From the NCBI GenBank assembly GCA_949987705.1, contig OX465281.1, positions 155,882,393 through 155,946,392 of the forward strand: a stretch of DNA of 64,000 bases, in the 5' to 3' direction. Numbering within the stretch: position 1 is the first letter of the stretch; each line of letters starts with the position of its first letter. Of the stretch, positions 11,185-24,176 are shown piece by piece. A program made the position numbers and the translations under genes. Under the pieces are notes generated by a model. That model was not told the DNA's origin. It ran no database searches and saw nothing but the letters and a program-made list of their open reading frames with translations. Origin of the DNA: Thereva unica. Its lineage: Eukaryota > Arthropoda > Insecta > Diptera > Therevidae.

Positions 11185-13054
11185 CAATTATTAAAAAACT
11201 AAATATAGGTAGACAAAATATTAGCTTAGAAAAATACCAGGAAATACTTGTCCAGAATCCAAAGGTAGAAACACACAAAGCGGAACCTAGGTACATTAAA
11301 ATCAAAACAAAATTTCTCAACAACAAACTAAACCGCAATGTCCATCCATCTCGAATAAAACGAAAATATAAATATTTTGCAGGTTGTTCTTCTAATACTG
11401 ACACTAACAACAGGATTGACGGAAGCAACAATCAACGTTAACAGACTTGACACTCAAGCAGGATTTTCATAGATACAAACAAACACTGTACAGATAATTG
11501 AAGGATACGACAAGATATTACACATTATAGACACAGACGATATTAAACGAACATTAAACAACATTGAAACCAGTATAAATCGCAAATTCAAACTACAAGA
11601 AGACGAAACCACTATAAGACAGCTCCGGAGGTTGACTGAAAAAACAAGGCACAACATCGACACCATTCTACCCCACAGAAAAAAGAGAGGACTAATAGAC
11701 TTAGGAGGAACTGTCCTCAAAAGGGGCTTTCGGTACAATGGACAACGAGGATAAAAAAGAAATAGGGGATCATTTGAGAGCAATAGAAATCAATAATCAT
11801 AATTCTATAGACGGTATTAATAAACAGGTTAGGATTAATAATGACTTACAGATAAACTTAGAAATACTTAGGTAAAGAATTAACAAGAGCGAAGAATTAA
11901 CGGATAATGCCTCGTGCACAATGAGAAAGTGGATTTATTTTATGTTTCGTCCCGCTCAATCCACTGCCTAATTCTCTATTTCCATCTCAAGTCAAAATTT
12001 GAAAACATCAGTTAAAGTTGGCTCTACTTCAACTTCAACACTCAAATTTCGGAAATTCGGAATAAGCAAGTGACATCTGGTTCTCACACTAATGAACAAG
12101 CAGAATTATTGTACCAAAGTAGGTTATTTATGTTGCTTATTTTGTATTGAAACACATAAAATATATTAAAAATAAAAAAATTATTGCGACAAAAGTCATT
12201 TGAGAACTTTGCGAGTGCATAATTTGTGAAAATTGAGTTAATAAAAATCTAATTTTCCGTTTTTTCTCATTCGGGTCATAAGATGGCAGCACTTACATAT
12301 TTTTTCCGAAAGAGATAGTCTGAACTAAAATTCAGTTAACAGAAATCTCGCCAAATTTTATCGACTTTATTTAAAAATTAAGTAAATTTGATTTTAAAAT
12401 TAAGTAAAGTCCGGTCAAATTAAGTTTTAGTAAAGACCGAGAATTCTGTTGGCAATTTCTTTTGTGAATATTTTTTTAATGTAACAGCTGATATTGACAT
12501 TATGTCCGAAAATTCACTTCAACACTGTGCACATAGCAAAATTAGCACTTTAACATTGTGAACACGGCATAAGTTTATAAGAAATTCCATTAAAGCTAAT
12601 CAATATACTATAAAACAATTACATTTCCTTCAAACGATAACAAACCTAAACATAATTAATGACGAGATCGATAAAATTCAAAATAACGTTATATTCGCAA
12701 AATATAATACCTATAATGGGCCGATCATTTCTTACCCCAGAAGAAATAGACATTTATAACGTAGACATATTTAAAATGAAAGAAATTAAAAGCTCTTTAC
12801 TTCAAGCAGAGAAAAAAATTATATTCGTGATAGCCATCCCTAGATTCGAAAAGGAATTAGGAAGAAAATGTAGATTAATTTCTGTCCCAATTAAAAAACT
12901 GGAAGAAATTGTTATTGACGAAAGGGACATATTAATTTTTAGGAATGTTAGTTATTTAGACAATAAGGAATATTATGTTAAAAGTTTAAAACCAACAAAT
13001 GAATGAACTCAAAATCTTTTAAAGAAAAATTTTCAGAATTACCAAAAAATAAAG
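11185..13054 (+). pseudogene. G1 env remnant, N-terminal and central parts
   Basis: The region downstream of integrase reads as an errantivirus-type envelope broken by stops and frameshifts. The key landmark is a basic, furin-type site RKKR (about 11676-11688) followed by GLIDLGGT, the start of a fusion-peptide-like segment. A frameshift follows near 11735. After the TIR insertion at 11906-12571 the env frame continues in pieces, the longest being 12659-13006 (115 codons). It is cut at 13054 by RTE-1 and resumes at 46087. It cannot yield a protein. Confidence 0.72.
11906..12571. mobile_element. Small non-autonomous TIR element in G1 env
   Basis: The ends form imperfect inverted repeats of about 25 bp: the left end starts ATGCCTCGTGCACAATGAG and the complement of the right end starts ATGCCGTGTTCACAATGTT, about 80 percent matched. 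It interrupts the env sequence, which resumes to the right. No ORF is present and no convincing TSD could be fixed, so the superfamily is open. A related TIR-like block lies just inside the right end (about 12510-12535). Confidence 0.5.
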
Positions 13055-13186
13055 TACTGGTACTTCTTCGGAAGGAGCTAACGGGCGACGAACTCTCTGC
13101 GCCACAAAACAGAGTTTTAAGTCGGTTGGGCTGAGGGTTAGCAACCCGCTCCCATAAAAAACACCATTGCTACGAATCGGCAAACA

Positions 13187-14861
13187 ATGCCTCGGAACTG
13201 GATGGATAACACGACGACGACCTTTGCTTTTCGACCAAGGACACGAATCGGATCATGGAATGTGAGAACACTGCTGGCTGAGGGACGGCTGGATGAAGTC
13301 CTCAACGAAATGAATCGTTATAAAATCAAGATCATGGGACTTAGCGAGACCAGATGGCCCGATGCGGGGGAACATATCTGCCCAAATGGTGAGTCCTTTT
13401 TATATTCTGGGGGAAACGAAACTGAAAGCCGTAGGAGTGGCGTTGGTGTAATACTCACCAAAGAAGCCAGCTCCAGCCTCATTAGCTGGTCACCAGTTTC
13501 TGAGAGGATTATTACCTTGCGCCTGCGTACCAGACTAAGAAGTACTACGGTGGTCCAATGCTATGCTCCAACTGAGGACGCTGAAGATGACATCAAAGAC
13601 GAGTTCTATTTGCGGCTGAATGAGGTTTTTCGCACTACTCCAAGGGGAGACATCATTGTATTAATGGGTGACTTAAACGCACAGATCGGCCGTGACAACA
13701 CCGGCCTTGAACAAACAATTGGAAATCAAGGTCTAAGCCATGTTACCAATAACAATGGTGAGCTTTTCGTTGACTTCTGTTCTTCCCATCAACTTATGGT
13801 AGGTGGAACTTACTTTTGTCACAAGAAGATACACAAAGAGACCTGGGTATCGCCCGATGGTAGAACGAAAAATTAGATAGATCATGTGGCCGTCAGCCGC
13901 AGATGGAGAACTATCCTTGAGGATGTCAGGAGTTTCAGGGGAGCAGACACTGGAAGCGACCACCACCTGGTAGCAGCAACTATTCGCCTTAAAATCGCCG
14001 CAATCAGAAATATACAACGCGATGCTATGAACCGTAGACGGTTCAACGTAGATCTTCTGCGGGAGAGCGTTAAAAAGCGGGAATTTGCTGGAAACCTACA
14101 ACATATATTAAACCAGCACAATGTTTCTGACGACACAAATATTGAAGAGCTATGGAGTAGAACAAAGGGCGCAATATTAACGGCTGCGGAAACGAGCATC
14201 GGTTATGTCCAAAGAAACCAGCAACACTGGATCTTGGACACAACCTGGCAAAAAATAGAACGCATGAGAGCCCTAAAAAATAAAGTAAACTCTACAAGCG
14301 ACCCTGAAAGACGTTTCCAACTGGAAAGGGAATACTCCCAATTACACCGGGAGGTAAAGAGAAGTGTCCGTCGTGATAAAAGGCAGCAGATAAATGAGCT
14401 CGCAGAAAAAGCGGAAAACGCGGCAAGCACAGGCAACAGTAAGGTGCTGTACGCAATTACTAAACAGTTCACGGGAAAGCACTCTACTAAAAAGCATGCC
14501 GTTAAGAGTGCGGATGGAAGGCTGCTGTGCAGCGACGAGGAGCAGCTCCAAAGATGGAGAGATTACTTCTTCGCCGCACTGAATGGTTCATTTACACAGG
14601 AACCTCAGGAAACCAGCAACAATGCACAGGCAATTCGAATCACCACCCGGGCCCCTTCCATGACGGAAATAGTAACCGCAATTCATGCGATGGCCACTGG
14701 TAAAGCAGCTGGGAAAGATGGCATCCCGCCAGAAATGTTGAAAGCCGACTCAAGCCTCATAGCAGATGCGCTTCAGCAAATCCTACAAATAGCATGGAAC
14801 ACCTGTACCTTTCCGGAGGATTGGACGGAAGGTATCATAGTCAAAATACCAAAAAAGGGGG
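13187..14861 (+). pseudogene. RTE-1 endonuclease and N-terminal RT (broken)
   Basis: Starting at the same ATG as in RTE-2, this half encodes an RTE-type endonuclease (IGSWNVRTL, GLSETRWPD, GDLNAQIGRD, GTYF, TGSDHHLV) of the kind often mislabelled craniofacial development protein 2. A TAG at 13874-13876, just before IDHVAV, splits it in two. The following linker and first RT block (GKAAGKDGIPPEML, FPEDWTEGIIVKIPKKG) run on to 14861, where BEL-2 is inserted within a run of five Gs. The remaining RT lies at 44763. Confidence 0.85.
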
Positions 14862-15223
14862 TGTTCCGTCCATGTTCCGTCCACTTTAGTTAATAAATTG
14901 AATTTTAATAAATTTTGCTCAATTTCTTAATTCTGAAATTATGAATCAATTATGTAATCATGAAATTATTGTGAACTCTAATGTAAAACCCATTGAACTC
15001 TGGATCACGAATTGGAAAACAGCTTTCTTTAGTACTCCTTCCTGGTCCAGAGTTCAACGGGTCGAGAAGTTTTACTGCAAGTTCTTGAGCAGTGACTCTC
15101 CAAACTCCAAGCTGTAAAGAAGTAGCAAAAGAATAAAGTAAATTTATAACGTGGCTGCACGAGTCTCACTTTAATACCATAACCGATAGTAGAACGGGTG
15201 TGGAAAAGCCCACATCTAAAACA
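14862..15223 (+). repeat. BEL-2 5' LTR
   Basis: The LTR begins with a doubled TGTTCCGTCCA motif and ends AAAACA. It is nearly identical to 44405-44762 over its first 230 bp. Confidence 0.88.
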
Positions 15224-15303
15224 GTTATTATTGAAATCCCTTTTTAAATAGAAATTGAAGGTGATTACAGTTGCCCTTGAAATTTCGTTTTTGAAAAAAA
15301 AAA

Positions 15304-16681
15304 GACGGGAAATGCCATGGCTTCTCGATGGCACAGTAGACATGAATATGTCTTATCCCGGGGGTCTATTTGTTTCTTGTTCTTATTGGAAATCACCTTC
15401 TTGTTCTTATTGGAAAGAACCCCTGGAGGGGGTCGAAAGGAATGCACACAACAATATATATCTGGCTCGCTTCAATATATACCCTTCAACCACCTTATCC
15501 TTTTCCACAATGAAACAGAATACAAACACACGAAACGAAATCGTTCAAAATAAAAAAATTGTGCTTTTGCAAAAATTCTAAACGCGCCGCGGCCGCACCA
15601 CACTCAATCCGCAAACTGCGTAGTAAGAAACTTCCCTGATATCGATTCTGATTCCGCCCCGCTTCGAAAACACAAAAATATCGCGCGACGGACGACTCAA
15701 GCACACATTTTCTAATGGGGCCCATCCACAGGCCAACTAGTTGTCCTAACTGAGTTGTGTTGTCACTGAATCGCATCGTGTGTGGGGCAGTTGGCAAACT
15801 GATTTGACAGTTGGGGTTTCAGTTGGGATAAATCAAAATCTTTTAATTTTATGAGGGCGGGGCTTAGAGTTTGGGCAACTAGTCGCACTGTGTGTATTGC
15901 AGTTTGGCAAACTACTTGGATGAATTAAGCCTGAATTCGAAGAATATATTTTTTTGCATGTTTATTTTGCATTATTTTTAATTTAAATTATGAAAGTTCA
16001 CATATTATTAAATTATTTTCATAATTTATACTTTTAGAATTTAATTTATATTTTGAAAAATATAAATATTCATATTAATAATTAAAAACAATTATAATTA
16101 ATCTAAAAAATCATCTTTCTCCAATTTTTATTATTATAAAATTTAGTCGCGGGTTTTCTACAATTTCATTTAACTTTCAAATTGCCTATAAAATATCGAA
16201 TTGACAGTTGAAATATCAACTCAGTTGAAGCGTTTGTGGCAAAACAACAACTTTTTACACAACTCAGTTTGGACAACTAGTTGGATGGGCTGGGTTTAAA
16301 AAATCTCACACAAAGTAAAAAATCCTGGACACTTTTTCTCACTCTTGGAACAAGAACTCGCAGAGATTGAACAAAAAAAAGCTGCTATGATATTGGACGC
16401 AAAAAAGCTGCTAGCATAGCTTCTTGTTAATGTATGTGCTCGAAACAGTCATTTTGGCAAAACGACAAATATTCATGTCAAAAGAAATGTCTCGAAAATT
16501 TTCTAACCTTAAGAAAGCTTTCGATAATATTTTCACCTAAAAATATGTAGAATTAAATATAAATTTAATTTGCTTCTAAAATTTATCCTAAAAGTATGCC
16601 AAACAGTAATGAGTCATGGTAACGATTTACGTCTCCGCACATTCTTTCAAATAGACCCCAGGGATAAGACATATTCATGTC
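15304..16681 (+). mobile_element. Element X: 1.38-kb non-autonomous TIR element in the BEL-2 leader
   Basis: A 35-bp inverted repeat (core ATGAATATGTCTTATCCC) occurs at 15341-15375 and inverted at 16648-16681. Inside it a second inverted pair, about 40 bp and centred on the palindrome CAACTAGTTG, lies at 15717-15760 and 16255-16300. On the left, a further 37 bp (from GACGGGAAATGCC) extends beyond the outer repeat. A-runs flank both sides, so the TSD is unclear. A second copy, inverted and split, makes up YZ (20391-40877). No ORF of note is present. The superfamily is not recognised. Confidence 0.7.
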
Positions 16682-17240
16682 AAAAAAAAAAAAATACAAT
16701 AGGAGAAATTTTTGAGAAGAAAGGTTTGTTGGAGTTGGTGCTTGTTATTAATTTTGGAATTTTCAAATAAATTTTTGCATGTAAATACGTAGAAGCTCCA
16801 TTTTCATGCTGATGCCGTTTATGGATCAACATTTTTTATAACTACAGGATTTCATGGGAGCCAAGTTTTTAATTGGAACTACTTGTTTATTAGTTGGTTT
16901 ATTGCGACATTTAAGTTATAATTTTTTTTTGGAAAGTCACCATTTTGGATTTGAATCTGCTGCATGATACTGACATTTTGTAGATATTGTTTGATTATTC
17001 TTAGTCGTTTCAATTTTAAAGGGATCAAGTTCATATAATTTTTTAAACCTTGTTTGGAACGTGGGTAGAGGTATAGGCCTTACGCTGAAGGATTAGCCAG
17101 TTTGCGAATTTCATTTATATAAATTAACTTGATAAAGAAGATTTGGTTAATTAGGAATATAAATCTCGATTGGTGTCATAATCACAACCCTGTATTCGAT
17201 TTCGTGGACCTCTACAAAGCGTGTTTAGTAAGGATTCGAG
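16682..17240 (+). other. BEL-2 leader region
   Basis: This is AT-rich non-coding sequence between element X and BEL-2 gag. A TTGGTGTCATAATC at 17172 has the TGG start of a primer-binding site but is far from the LTR, so I do not call it. Confidence 0.5.
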
Positions 17241-19053
17241 ATGAGTGAGCTTTCAGAACTGAAAACCCAAAGGGCAACGACCAAAGGATGTCTTACAAGG
17301 TTGAAGACAATTGTCGACACAAAGGGTAGTACCTTATCGGGTGCAGAGCTTAAATGTCGTCTAGGAATATTCGAATCATATTTCAAACAAATCCTGTCGT
17401 TTCAAACTTCGATTGAAAAACTTGCACCTGATTATGGGGTGAAATTAAGGTTAGGGGTGAGCTTGAAGATCTCTACTGTGGAACAAAGTCGAAATTATTA
17501 TCACTGTTAGCTGGTCATCGCAATTCTAGTTCTTTTCACGACCAGTCGTTATTGGTACCTTCTATCAGCAAAAATAATTTACCCAAGTTGAAGTTGCCGC
17601 AATTCTCGGGTAAATATTCCGAGTTCCCAAATTTCATCGGATCGTTTACCAGGTTGGTGGACAACAACGAAGCATTGTCAGCCATCGAGAAATTTAATCA
17701 CTTGATCTCATGTCTAACCGGTGCAGCATTACGCACAATCAAAGCGTTTGAGGTTACTGATGCTAATTATTTGAAAGCCTTGGCTCAACTTAAGGAGAGG
17801 TACGACAATAAATATTTAGCGTTCCAAGAGCATATTATGGGGTTGTTTAACTTACCAAAGGTAAATAAGAATTCCTCTCACCAACTGCGTTATTTAGTAG
17901 ACAACACCAATGCTCATCTAAGTGCCTTGAGAAGTCTAGGTTCTGAAGCGGATATCACTAACGCATTGATTATTCATCTGGTGCATGCGAAGTTGGATCC
18001 CGAATCACAGAGCAGGTGGGAAGAGTCCCTGGAACATGCTAGTCTGCCAACGTGGGATAATTGTTGTAATGTTTTGAATAGAAGGTGTCAATTCCTAGAA
18101 GCTAAGGAAAGCAAATCGGAGTGCAAGAGTGGTGGATCTTCATCGTCCTCGTCATCAAAGCTCGCGACCTGGACCCAAGGGAAGCCAAGGGTGAACTCGA
18201 ATTCTACTTCGTTGACGGTTTCCAAATCTATTTGTCTTTTCTGCAATAGCCCTGACCATATTATAGATGATTGCCTAGAGTTTCTGAAGCTGTCTGTTAT
18301 AGGTAGATTTCAATTTGCTAAAAGGAGAGCACTGTGCATCAATTGTTTAGCCAAAGGGCATAGCGTTAAGAAATGCCCCTCGAAGAAATGTGGTGTCTGT
18401 TCTATGCCTCATCATATACATCTACATAGGTACTCAGCGAACTCAGGACTGCCTAATAATAATGCATTGCTCACTCAATCGCATGATCCTAAGCCATCAG
18501 ACCTTAATATTAGCTCGTCACTATTATCTTTGGATAAGGTTCGAAAACAAGTTTTCCTTGCATCCGCGGTCGTTAAAGTAAAGTCGAATGCTGGTCATTT
18601 CCACCCAACCAGGACACTGCTAGATTCAGCATCCCAATTAAACTTTATCTCGGAGAGCCTAGTCAACTTTAAACCTGAAGCGGACCAGGGCGGATTTAAC
18701 TATGTTTGGAATATGCGATATTCCCACAGAAATTCGTTGGACTACTCAAGTTACCATTTGCTCTCGAACTTGTGACTTCGCAATTAATTTAGTATGTTAC
18801 ATCCTTCCACATATAACCGGTCTGAAGCCTGAAAGTGCAGTTGCTGTAGATAGTTGGAACATTCCAGCTAATATCAAATTAGCCGATCCCTTGTTCTTCA
18901 AGCCGCATAAAGTAAACCTTCTCATTGGAGCAGAGATTTTCTTTGATCTTCTTTGTGTTGGACAAATAAAGCTGAATCACAATTTGCCCACCTTACAGAA
19001 AACAGTCTTCGGCTGGGTAGTCTCGGGGCGATATACTCAGTCAACCCCTTCAC
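17241..19053 (+). pseudogene. BEL-2 gag and protease (frameshifted)
   Basis: The ATG at 17241 starts a Gag N-terminus that shifts frame near 17450. The main block (17552-18775) holds the BEL Gag domain (DUF1759-like, LPKLKLPQFSGKYSEFPNF), a serine run, CCHC knuckles CLFCNSPDHIIDDC and CINCLAKGHSVKKC, a further CxxC, and the aspartic protease motif LLDSASQLNFI (about 18619-18650). Another frameshift near 18690 leads into the rest of the protease domain (LIGAEIFFDLL, then FGWVVSG). The frame is open up to 19053, where hAT-2 is inserted, and resumes in the same frame at 40953. Confidence 0.88.
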
Positions 19054-19509
19054 TAAGGTGACCAACTATACTCATTTACTGAGTTTTGTACTCTTTTTTC
19101 GCAAACCGTACTCTTTTCAAATCGTGTACTCTGAAAGTACTCATTTGTATAATTTTATAGTCATTTGTATTTCTAAAACATTTTTTTAGATTATTTTATT
19201 TCAATTTTATTAATTAAATATTTAAAATTATTTTCCGGCACAATTGAGAGGCCGTATTATGTACCTGGAGAGATATACCAAGTTTATAGCAGAAAAATTA
19301 AATCGATTTAACTCAAAGTTACGTCAAAAATTCGAATTAGCGTATAAACGGGTACAAATACATTCTTTTTACTATGGCTTAAGTCAAAGTTTTATATGAA
19401 TTCCCTTTCTGTTTAATTAATTTGAGGTTAGAGAAAACCAACAATTTCGTACTTTTTGTTCAAGTTAACAAAATATGATATGATCCACTAACTACGTTCA
19501 TATTTTCTA

Positions 19510-20360
19510 AGCCTTGACAAATGTCCTACAATTTTGAAGAAATTCTTTCAAAACGATATGTCAGAATTTATGCTTTATTTTATTCACAGTCAGGCGTCGT
19601 TGTTTCATAAAATTACTCTACAAATTGAAGGAGATAAAATTTCAGCAGCAGTTTGTATTTTATTAAACGATTTCATACTGCAAAGTAAATCAAGATTTAA
19701 TGATGGATTTTTACCACTAATTCTAAAGAATAAACTGACCGTTTTGGAAGAATCCAATCCCGGGATAAAAAATGAATTTTTAAAAGAAGTTAAAATTTTT
19801 TTATAAAATTTGCTACGAATATATCGAAGAATGGATAGTGAACTTTAGAGAATTAAATTGTTTCAAATGGACCCTTCTAAATAGTAAAATTGAATGGAAA
19901 GAAGTTTCTTCAGCAGTCGAATTTGTAATGAAGGAAGTAAAAGATATTGTTATTAATGACAATTTTCTCTTTGAAGAAATTCGAAGAGTAAATTTATATT
20001 TAAATGAAGAAAAATTGAAGAAATGGAACGATGAGAAAATAGAACTTGACAAAATATGGGTAGAAATCTTTCGGCATTTTAGAGTAGAACATATCCCATA
20101 TGAAAATTTAAAAGTTTTAATAGAAATTTCCTTATGTTGTCCAGGCACTAATGTTGCTGTTGAAAGGGATTTTCACTAGGGAATGATTATTGGAGCAGTG
20201 AGAAGTCGCAGCTTTCTGTAAAAACATTATCTGCCGTCTTAACAGTCAAATTTAATATGCAAAATGAAAGTTGTTCGGATGTGGCTACATTATTAGACGA
20301 ACATCCTCATTTAGCAAAAATTATCCACTACGAAGAAAAATATGTATTTAAAAGAAAATA
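19510..20360 (+). pseudogene. hAT transposase C-terminal remnant
   Basis: Two broken frames (19534-19806 and 19838-20179) followed by a shifted tail encode the end of a hAT transposase. The dimerisation region is recognisable from LIEISLCCPGTNVAVER followed, after a frameshift at about 20170, by NDYW and the LSVKTLSAVL-like helix. The BED finger, DDE residues and N-terminus are absent, so hAT-2 was already internally deleted. It cannot make an active enzyme. Confidence 0.75.
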
Positions 20361-22050
20361 AAGTTTTTATCGTTTTTTTCTTCTTATTTTGACATGAATA
20401 TGTCTTATCCCTGGAGTCTATTCAAAAGAATGTGCGGAACGGAAGTCGTCACATTCCTTGACTCATTTCGTTTTTGTTTTGCTTTGTTTATTCTTTCGTC
20501 GTCATTGGGTGGACTTTTTTTTTGTTCAATCGCTGCGAGTTCTTGTTCCAAGAGTGAGAAAAAGTGTCGAGGATTTTTTACTTTGTGTGAGATTTTTTAA
20601 ACAGCTTACGGGGCCCATCCACGGGCCAACTAGTTGCCCAAACTGAGTTGTGTAAAAAGTTGTTGTTTTGCCACAAAAGCTTCAACTGAGTTGATATTTC
20701 AACTGTCAATACGATATTTTATAGATAATTTGAAAGTTAAATGAAATTGTAGAAAACCCGCGACTAAGTTTTATAATAATAAACTAGTGGGATGTTGCGC
20801 CTAGAGACTAGCCACTAATTACGCTTTTTCATGGTATTCTTACTGTTGAATAAGACTTCAGATTGGATGACAATATATTAAGTGGAGATTGATCCGCACT
20901 CACTTCCAACCCGCGGGATCTGGGAATCGAGGCCAATAATTCGAATGTGTCAAATTGAAAAAAACAAAGCACATCACATATGTAAACACTATAGAAAACG
21001 AATCTAAACATTTTTCTTTGGATTGGAGGAAAATCTAATGTGATTCACTTTGCACAACAGAATTAGGTGTATTATTTTACTTAAACATACATGTCTTATT
21101 GTTAAAAATTCGGCTTACCGCACCCTAGTTTGGCCATGGAGATTCATAAGTATCACATTGACCAACGCTATATATAATTAATCTTGAAAAGTTTTTCTTA
21201 AAGGCTTATGTAGGTTATAAGTTGTGAGACTGCGTAATCTAAAACAAACACTACAATATAATCATCATAGCTTAAAAAAAAGGAAATCAAATGTAAACAA
21301 TAAAATTCTTTGATTCTTCACCCACGCCATGGTATATTTCTTTATTCAATATACACAATAGTTTTTGAGCAGCAAATAAAAACTATATCCCATAATTTCG
21401 TTATCATCGGTTTTTGTTCTGGAAGCAAATGTAGAGACGTATTCATGTCAAAAACTTGTTTCATATGAAACAAAATCTCCGAAGGAAATTTAAAAAAATT
21501 ATTATGACGAAAAAAAAAGCACCGAACTCGCAGCCCCACCCACAGACGAGGGACTTTCCCTAGTCCTTTATAGTCCATGGGAATGGTACTTTAACATTGC
21601 CAAAAAGCAGGACAAGGTTTTATTTTTGGGATGTGTAGGGGGGGTCAGGGTGAGCTTAAGTTTGAGTTTTCGGGATTCTAACCCCCCCCATTTGGCCGCC
21701 ATCTTGGAAAACGTATGCAAATGGTTTTTCCACTATATCTCCGGAACTGGCACATCTTACCGGAAATTTGCAAGGACACTTTTTGTTTAGAATTAAATAA
21801 TCTACAATTTCTTACTTAGAAATTTTGTGGTAAAATGAATAATTAAGAAGTTATAAGCCTTAGAACACCTAGCAGACCTGTTAGCAAGTCCTAATCCCAC
21901 CTCCCCGCGGTGCCCCCCGGGGTACTTCTTCGGAAGGAGCTAACGGGAGACGGGCGAATGGCGAGCTCTCTGCGCCACAAAACAGAGTTTTAAGTCGGTT
22001 GGGCTGAGGGTTAGCAACCCGCTCCCATAAAAAACACCATTGCTACGAAT

Positions 22051-23688
22051 TGTTATATATAAAATATATAAGTTGTATAATAATAACTCACACAACCCTC
22101 CAACCAGGGTGTTAACCGTTAACCAATTGTTATATAAAAATATAAACTCACCACACTTGTTATATAATGAAAGCAACACACTTTATTTGTTTTTTTTTTG
22201 TTTAAATTCTTATATTTCACTGGTTTCCTTTTCATTTATTTTACGAATGATTTCACAATAACTAATACAATTTTTTTTTTTTTATTTTTTCTTAGCGGTT
22301 ACAGACAACAAAAAAAAGATATTTCACCTTATCATTATTTAATTTATGTTCACCCTGTTCTCCATATTTACAAGTCACAGCAAAAAAAATTTGTTTTTTA
22401 CTTTCATTTATTATTTTCAAATTTCCATCATCCGCTTTTTAAATTATTCGAAAAATGCATTTAAAAAATCATCAATTTATTAAATATTGCAACTGGAAGA
22501 TCAGAGGTGGTTCGTATTATTTTTCTTTATATATTTTTTTTTTAATTATTGGTTTATTTTAATTTTTTATTACCTTAAAACTATTCAATTTAATTTTAAG
22601 TGTGGCCTTTTTAAGTGGTTTACTTAATTTATTCAGTTTTAACTACCACAAAAAAAACAATTTTCTCAAATAAAAATTTTTATACTTATTATTTTTTTTA
22701 GTAAATTTGTTTCTTGTTAAGTTAAAGCACAGTTGATGTTTTTCTAAATTTTTATAACTCACACTTAACTTTTCAAAAATCAATTTTTAATAACAATTTT
22801 TTAAGTAAATATGTTTGTTTTTTTTTTTCTTTATAATTATAATAAGTCACGCGAAGCCGCGCCCGCCGGCGATCGTGGATTTTTACAACACTTCCTTATT
22901 AAAAAATCACCGCCATATTTTTTTATTCTTACGCGCCCGCTGGCGTCAATGGTTAAAACAACACTTTTTTGAAAATTGTAGACGCGCCCGTCGCGGATCG
23001 TAGTTTAGACAAGACTCTCTTAATAATATTATCGACGCGCCCGCCGCCGCTTGTGGATAGAACAACACTTAATTAAAAAATCGCCACCCGCCGGTGACCG
23101 TGGTTAAGACAACACTTGCTTAATTATGGATGCGCCCGCCGCCGCTAAAGGTTAGAACAACACTCAATTACTTTAAATTTTCACCCGCCGGTGGTGGCAT
23201 GGAAAATTGTCCACCGGCTGGGAAAAACTCGCCCTTGAATTCGTTCCCACCTGCGCAACTTGCTTATCGCGCGCTTCTCACGCGGCGCATTGCAAGTTGC
23301 GCTTAATTATTGTTGGGTGGGTCAAATTACTTTCAAGAAAGTCAAAGTCAAGATCACTGTTTGCCAGAAAAGCTTGGGAAGGGTGCAAAGGTAATTGCGC
23401 ACCTTGCAAATCTCACAAAATGCGCGCGGATCAGGTTACGTCTGGAAATGTTACATTTGTTGAAGTGGAATTTTGTACGTTGAAGATTTGTCCGTTAAGG
23501 AATTTTGTACATTTGAAAATGGAAATTAGATAATTATTTTCCGTTTAGGATTTGTTGTTCACAGGGAACTCATATTGCATCAAATTCATTGCGAATTTGA
23601 GGTAAAAGGCTCCCTGTATGAAGGGATATGAGAATTTGCCTAAGGATTTCGTTTTTCACCGAGACCCTTAGAAATTCTGTATGTAACA
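22051..23688 (-). repeat. Gypsy-2 3' LTR
   Basis: This is the downstream LTR of the minus-strand element. Between about 22850 and 23230 it contains six degenerate units of 55-65 bp in which a GC block (CGCCCGCCGSCG-like) alternates with an AT block (AACAACACTTAATTA-like). A 108-codon frame inside it recurs in the other LTR and is not a gene. Confidence 0.9.
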
Positions 23689-23700
23689 TTCCTTCCCCCC
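23689..23700 (-). promoter_or_regulatory. Gypsy-2 polypurine tract
   Basis: The minus strand reads GGGGGGAAGGAA directly before the LTR start TGTTACA, the expected plus-strand primer. Confidence 0.75.
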
Positions 23701-24176
23701 TGGAATAAGAGAATCGCTATGAAACGTAGTAAGTAGAGCGATTCTCTGTTTGGATAGTTTGTGGTGAATGTTTTGGGTTCGTCTCGCGAACTAGGGGGAG
23801 TTTATGGGATTGACGTAGCGCAGGTGACATTTTTCTGGCGATCTCTTCAACCCTTTTGTATGAAGGTGGGTTGGTAGAGTGAGGCGTAGAAACGCATTAT
23901 AAGGAGGCGTGGTGTATGGCGGTATGACGGCTCGATTTGCCCTATGTTTATTGGGGTTCTAGGCCCTGGTTGTACTAATTGTATGGAGGAGGCCCTTGGT
24001 AATGTGTGGGGTCTAATTAGAGGCCTAGGTATTGTCTCTATTGATACTGTTGTTTGTGCAGGCTTGGGTGGTATCAGGTCCTCGCTGGGGGACGTTAGGT
24101 TCTCGGGGGCGGTTCTCTGTTTCGAAGGACATGCATTTCGGGGCCTTCTGGCACATGTGGAGCGGGCCATGGCCGC

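Noticed and set aside
17172..17190. TTGGTGTC as BEL-2 primer-binding site
   Set aside because: It lies about 2 kb (0.6 kb without X) from the LTR end, which is fixed by the TSD and the 3' LTR.
23207..23533. 108-codon frame, repeated at 35776-36102
   Set aside because: It lies inside the Gypsy-2 LTR and recurs only because the LTR does; no protein-like features.
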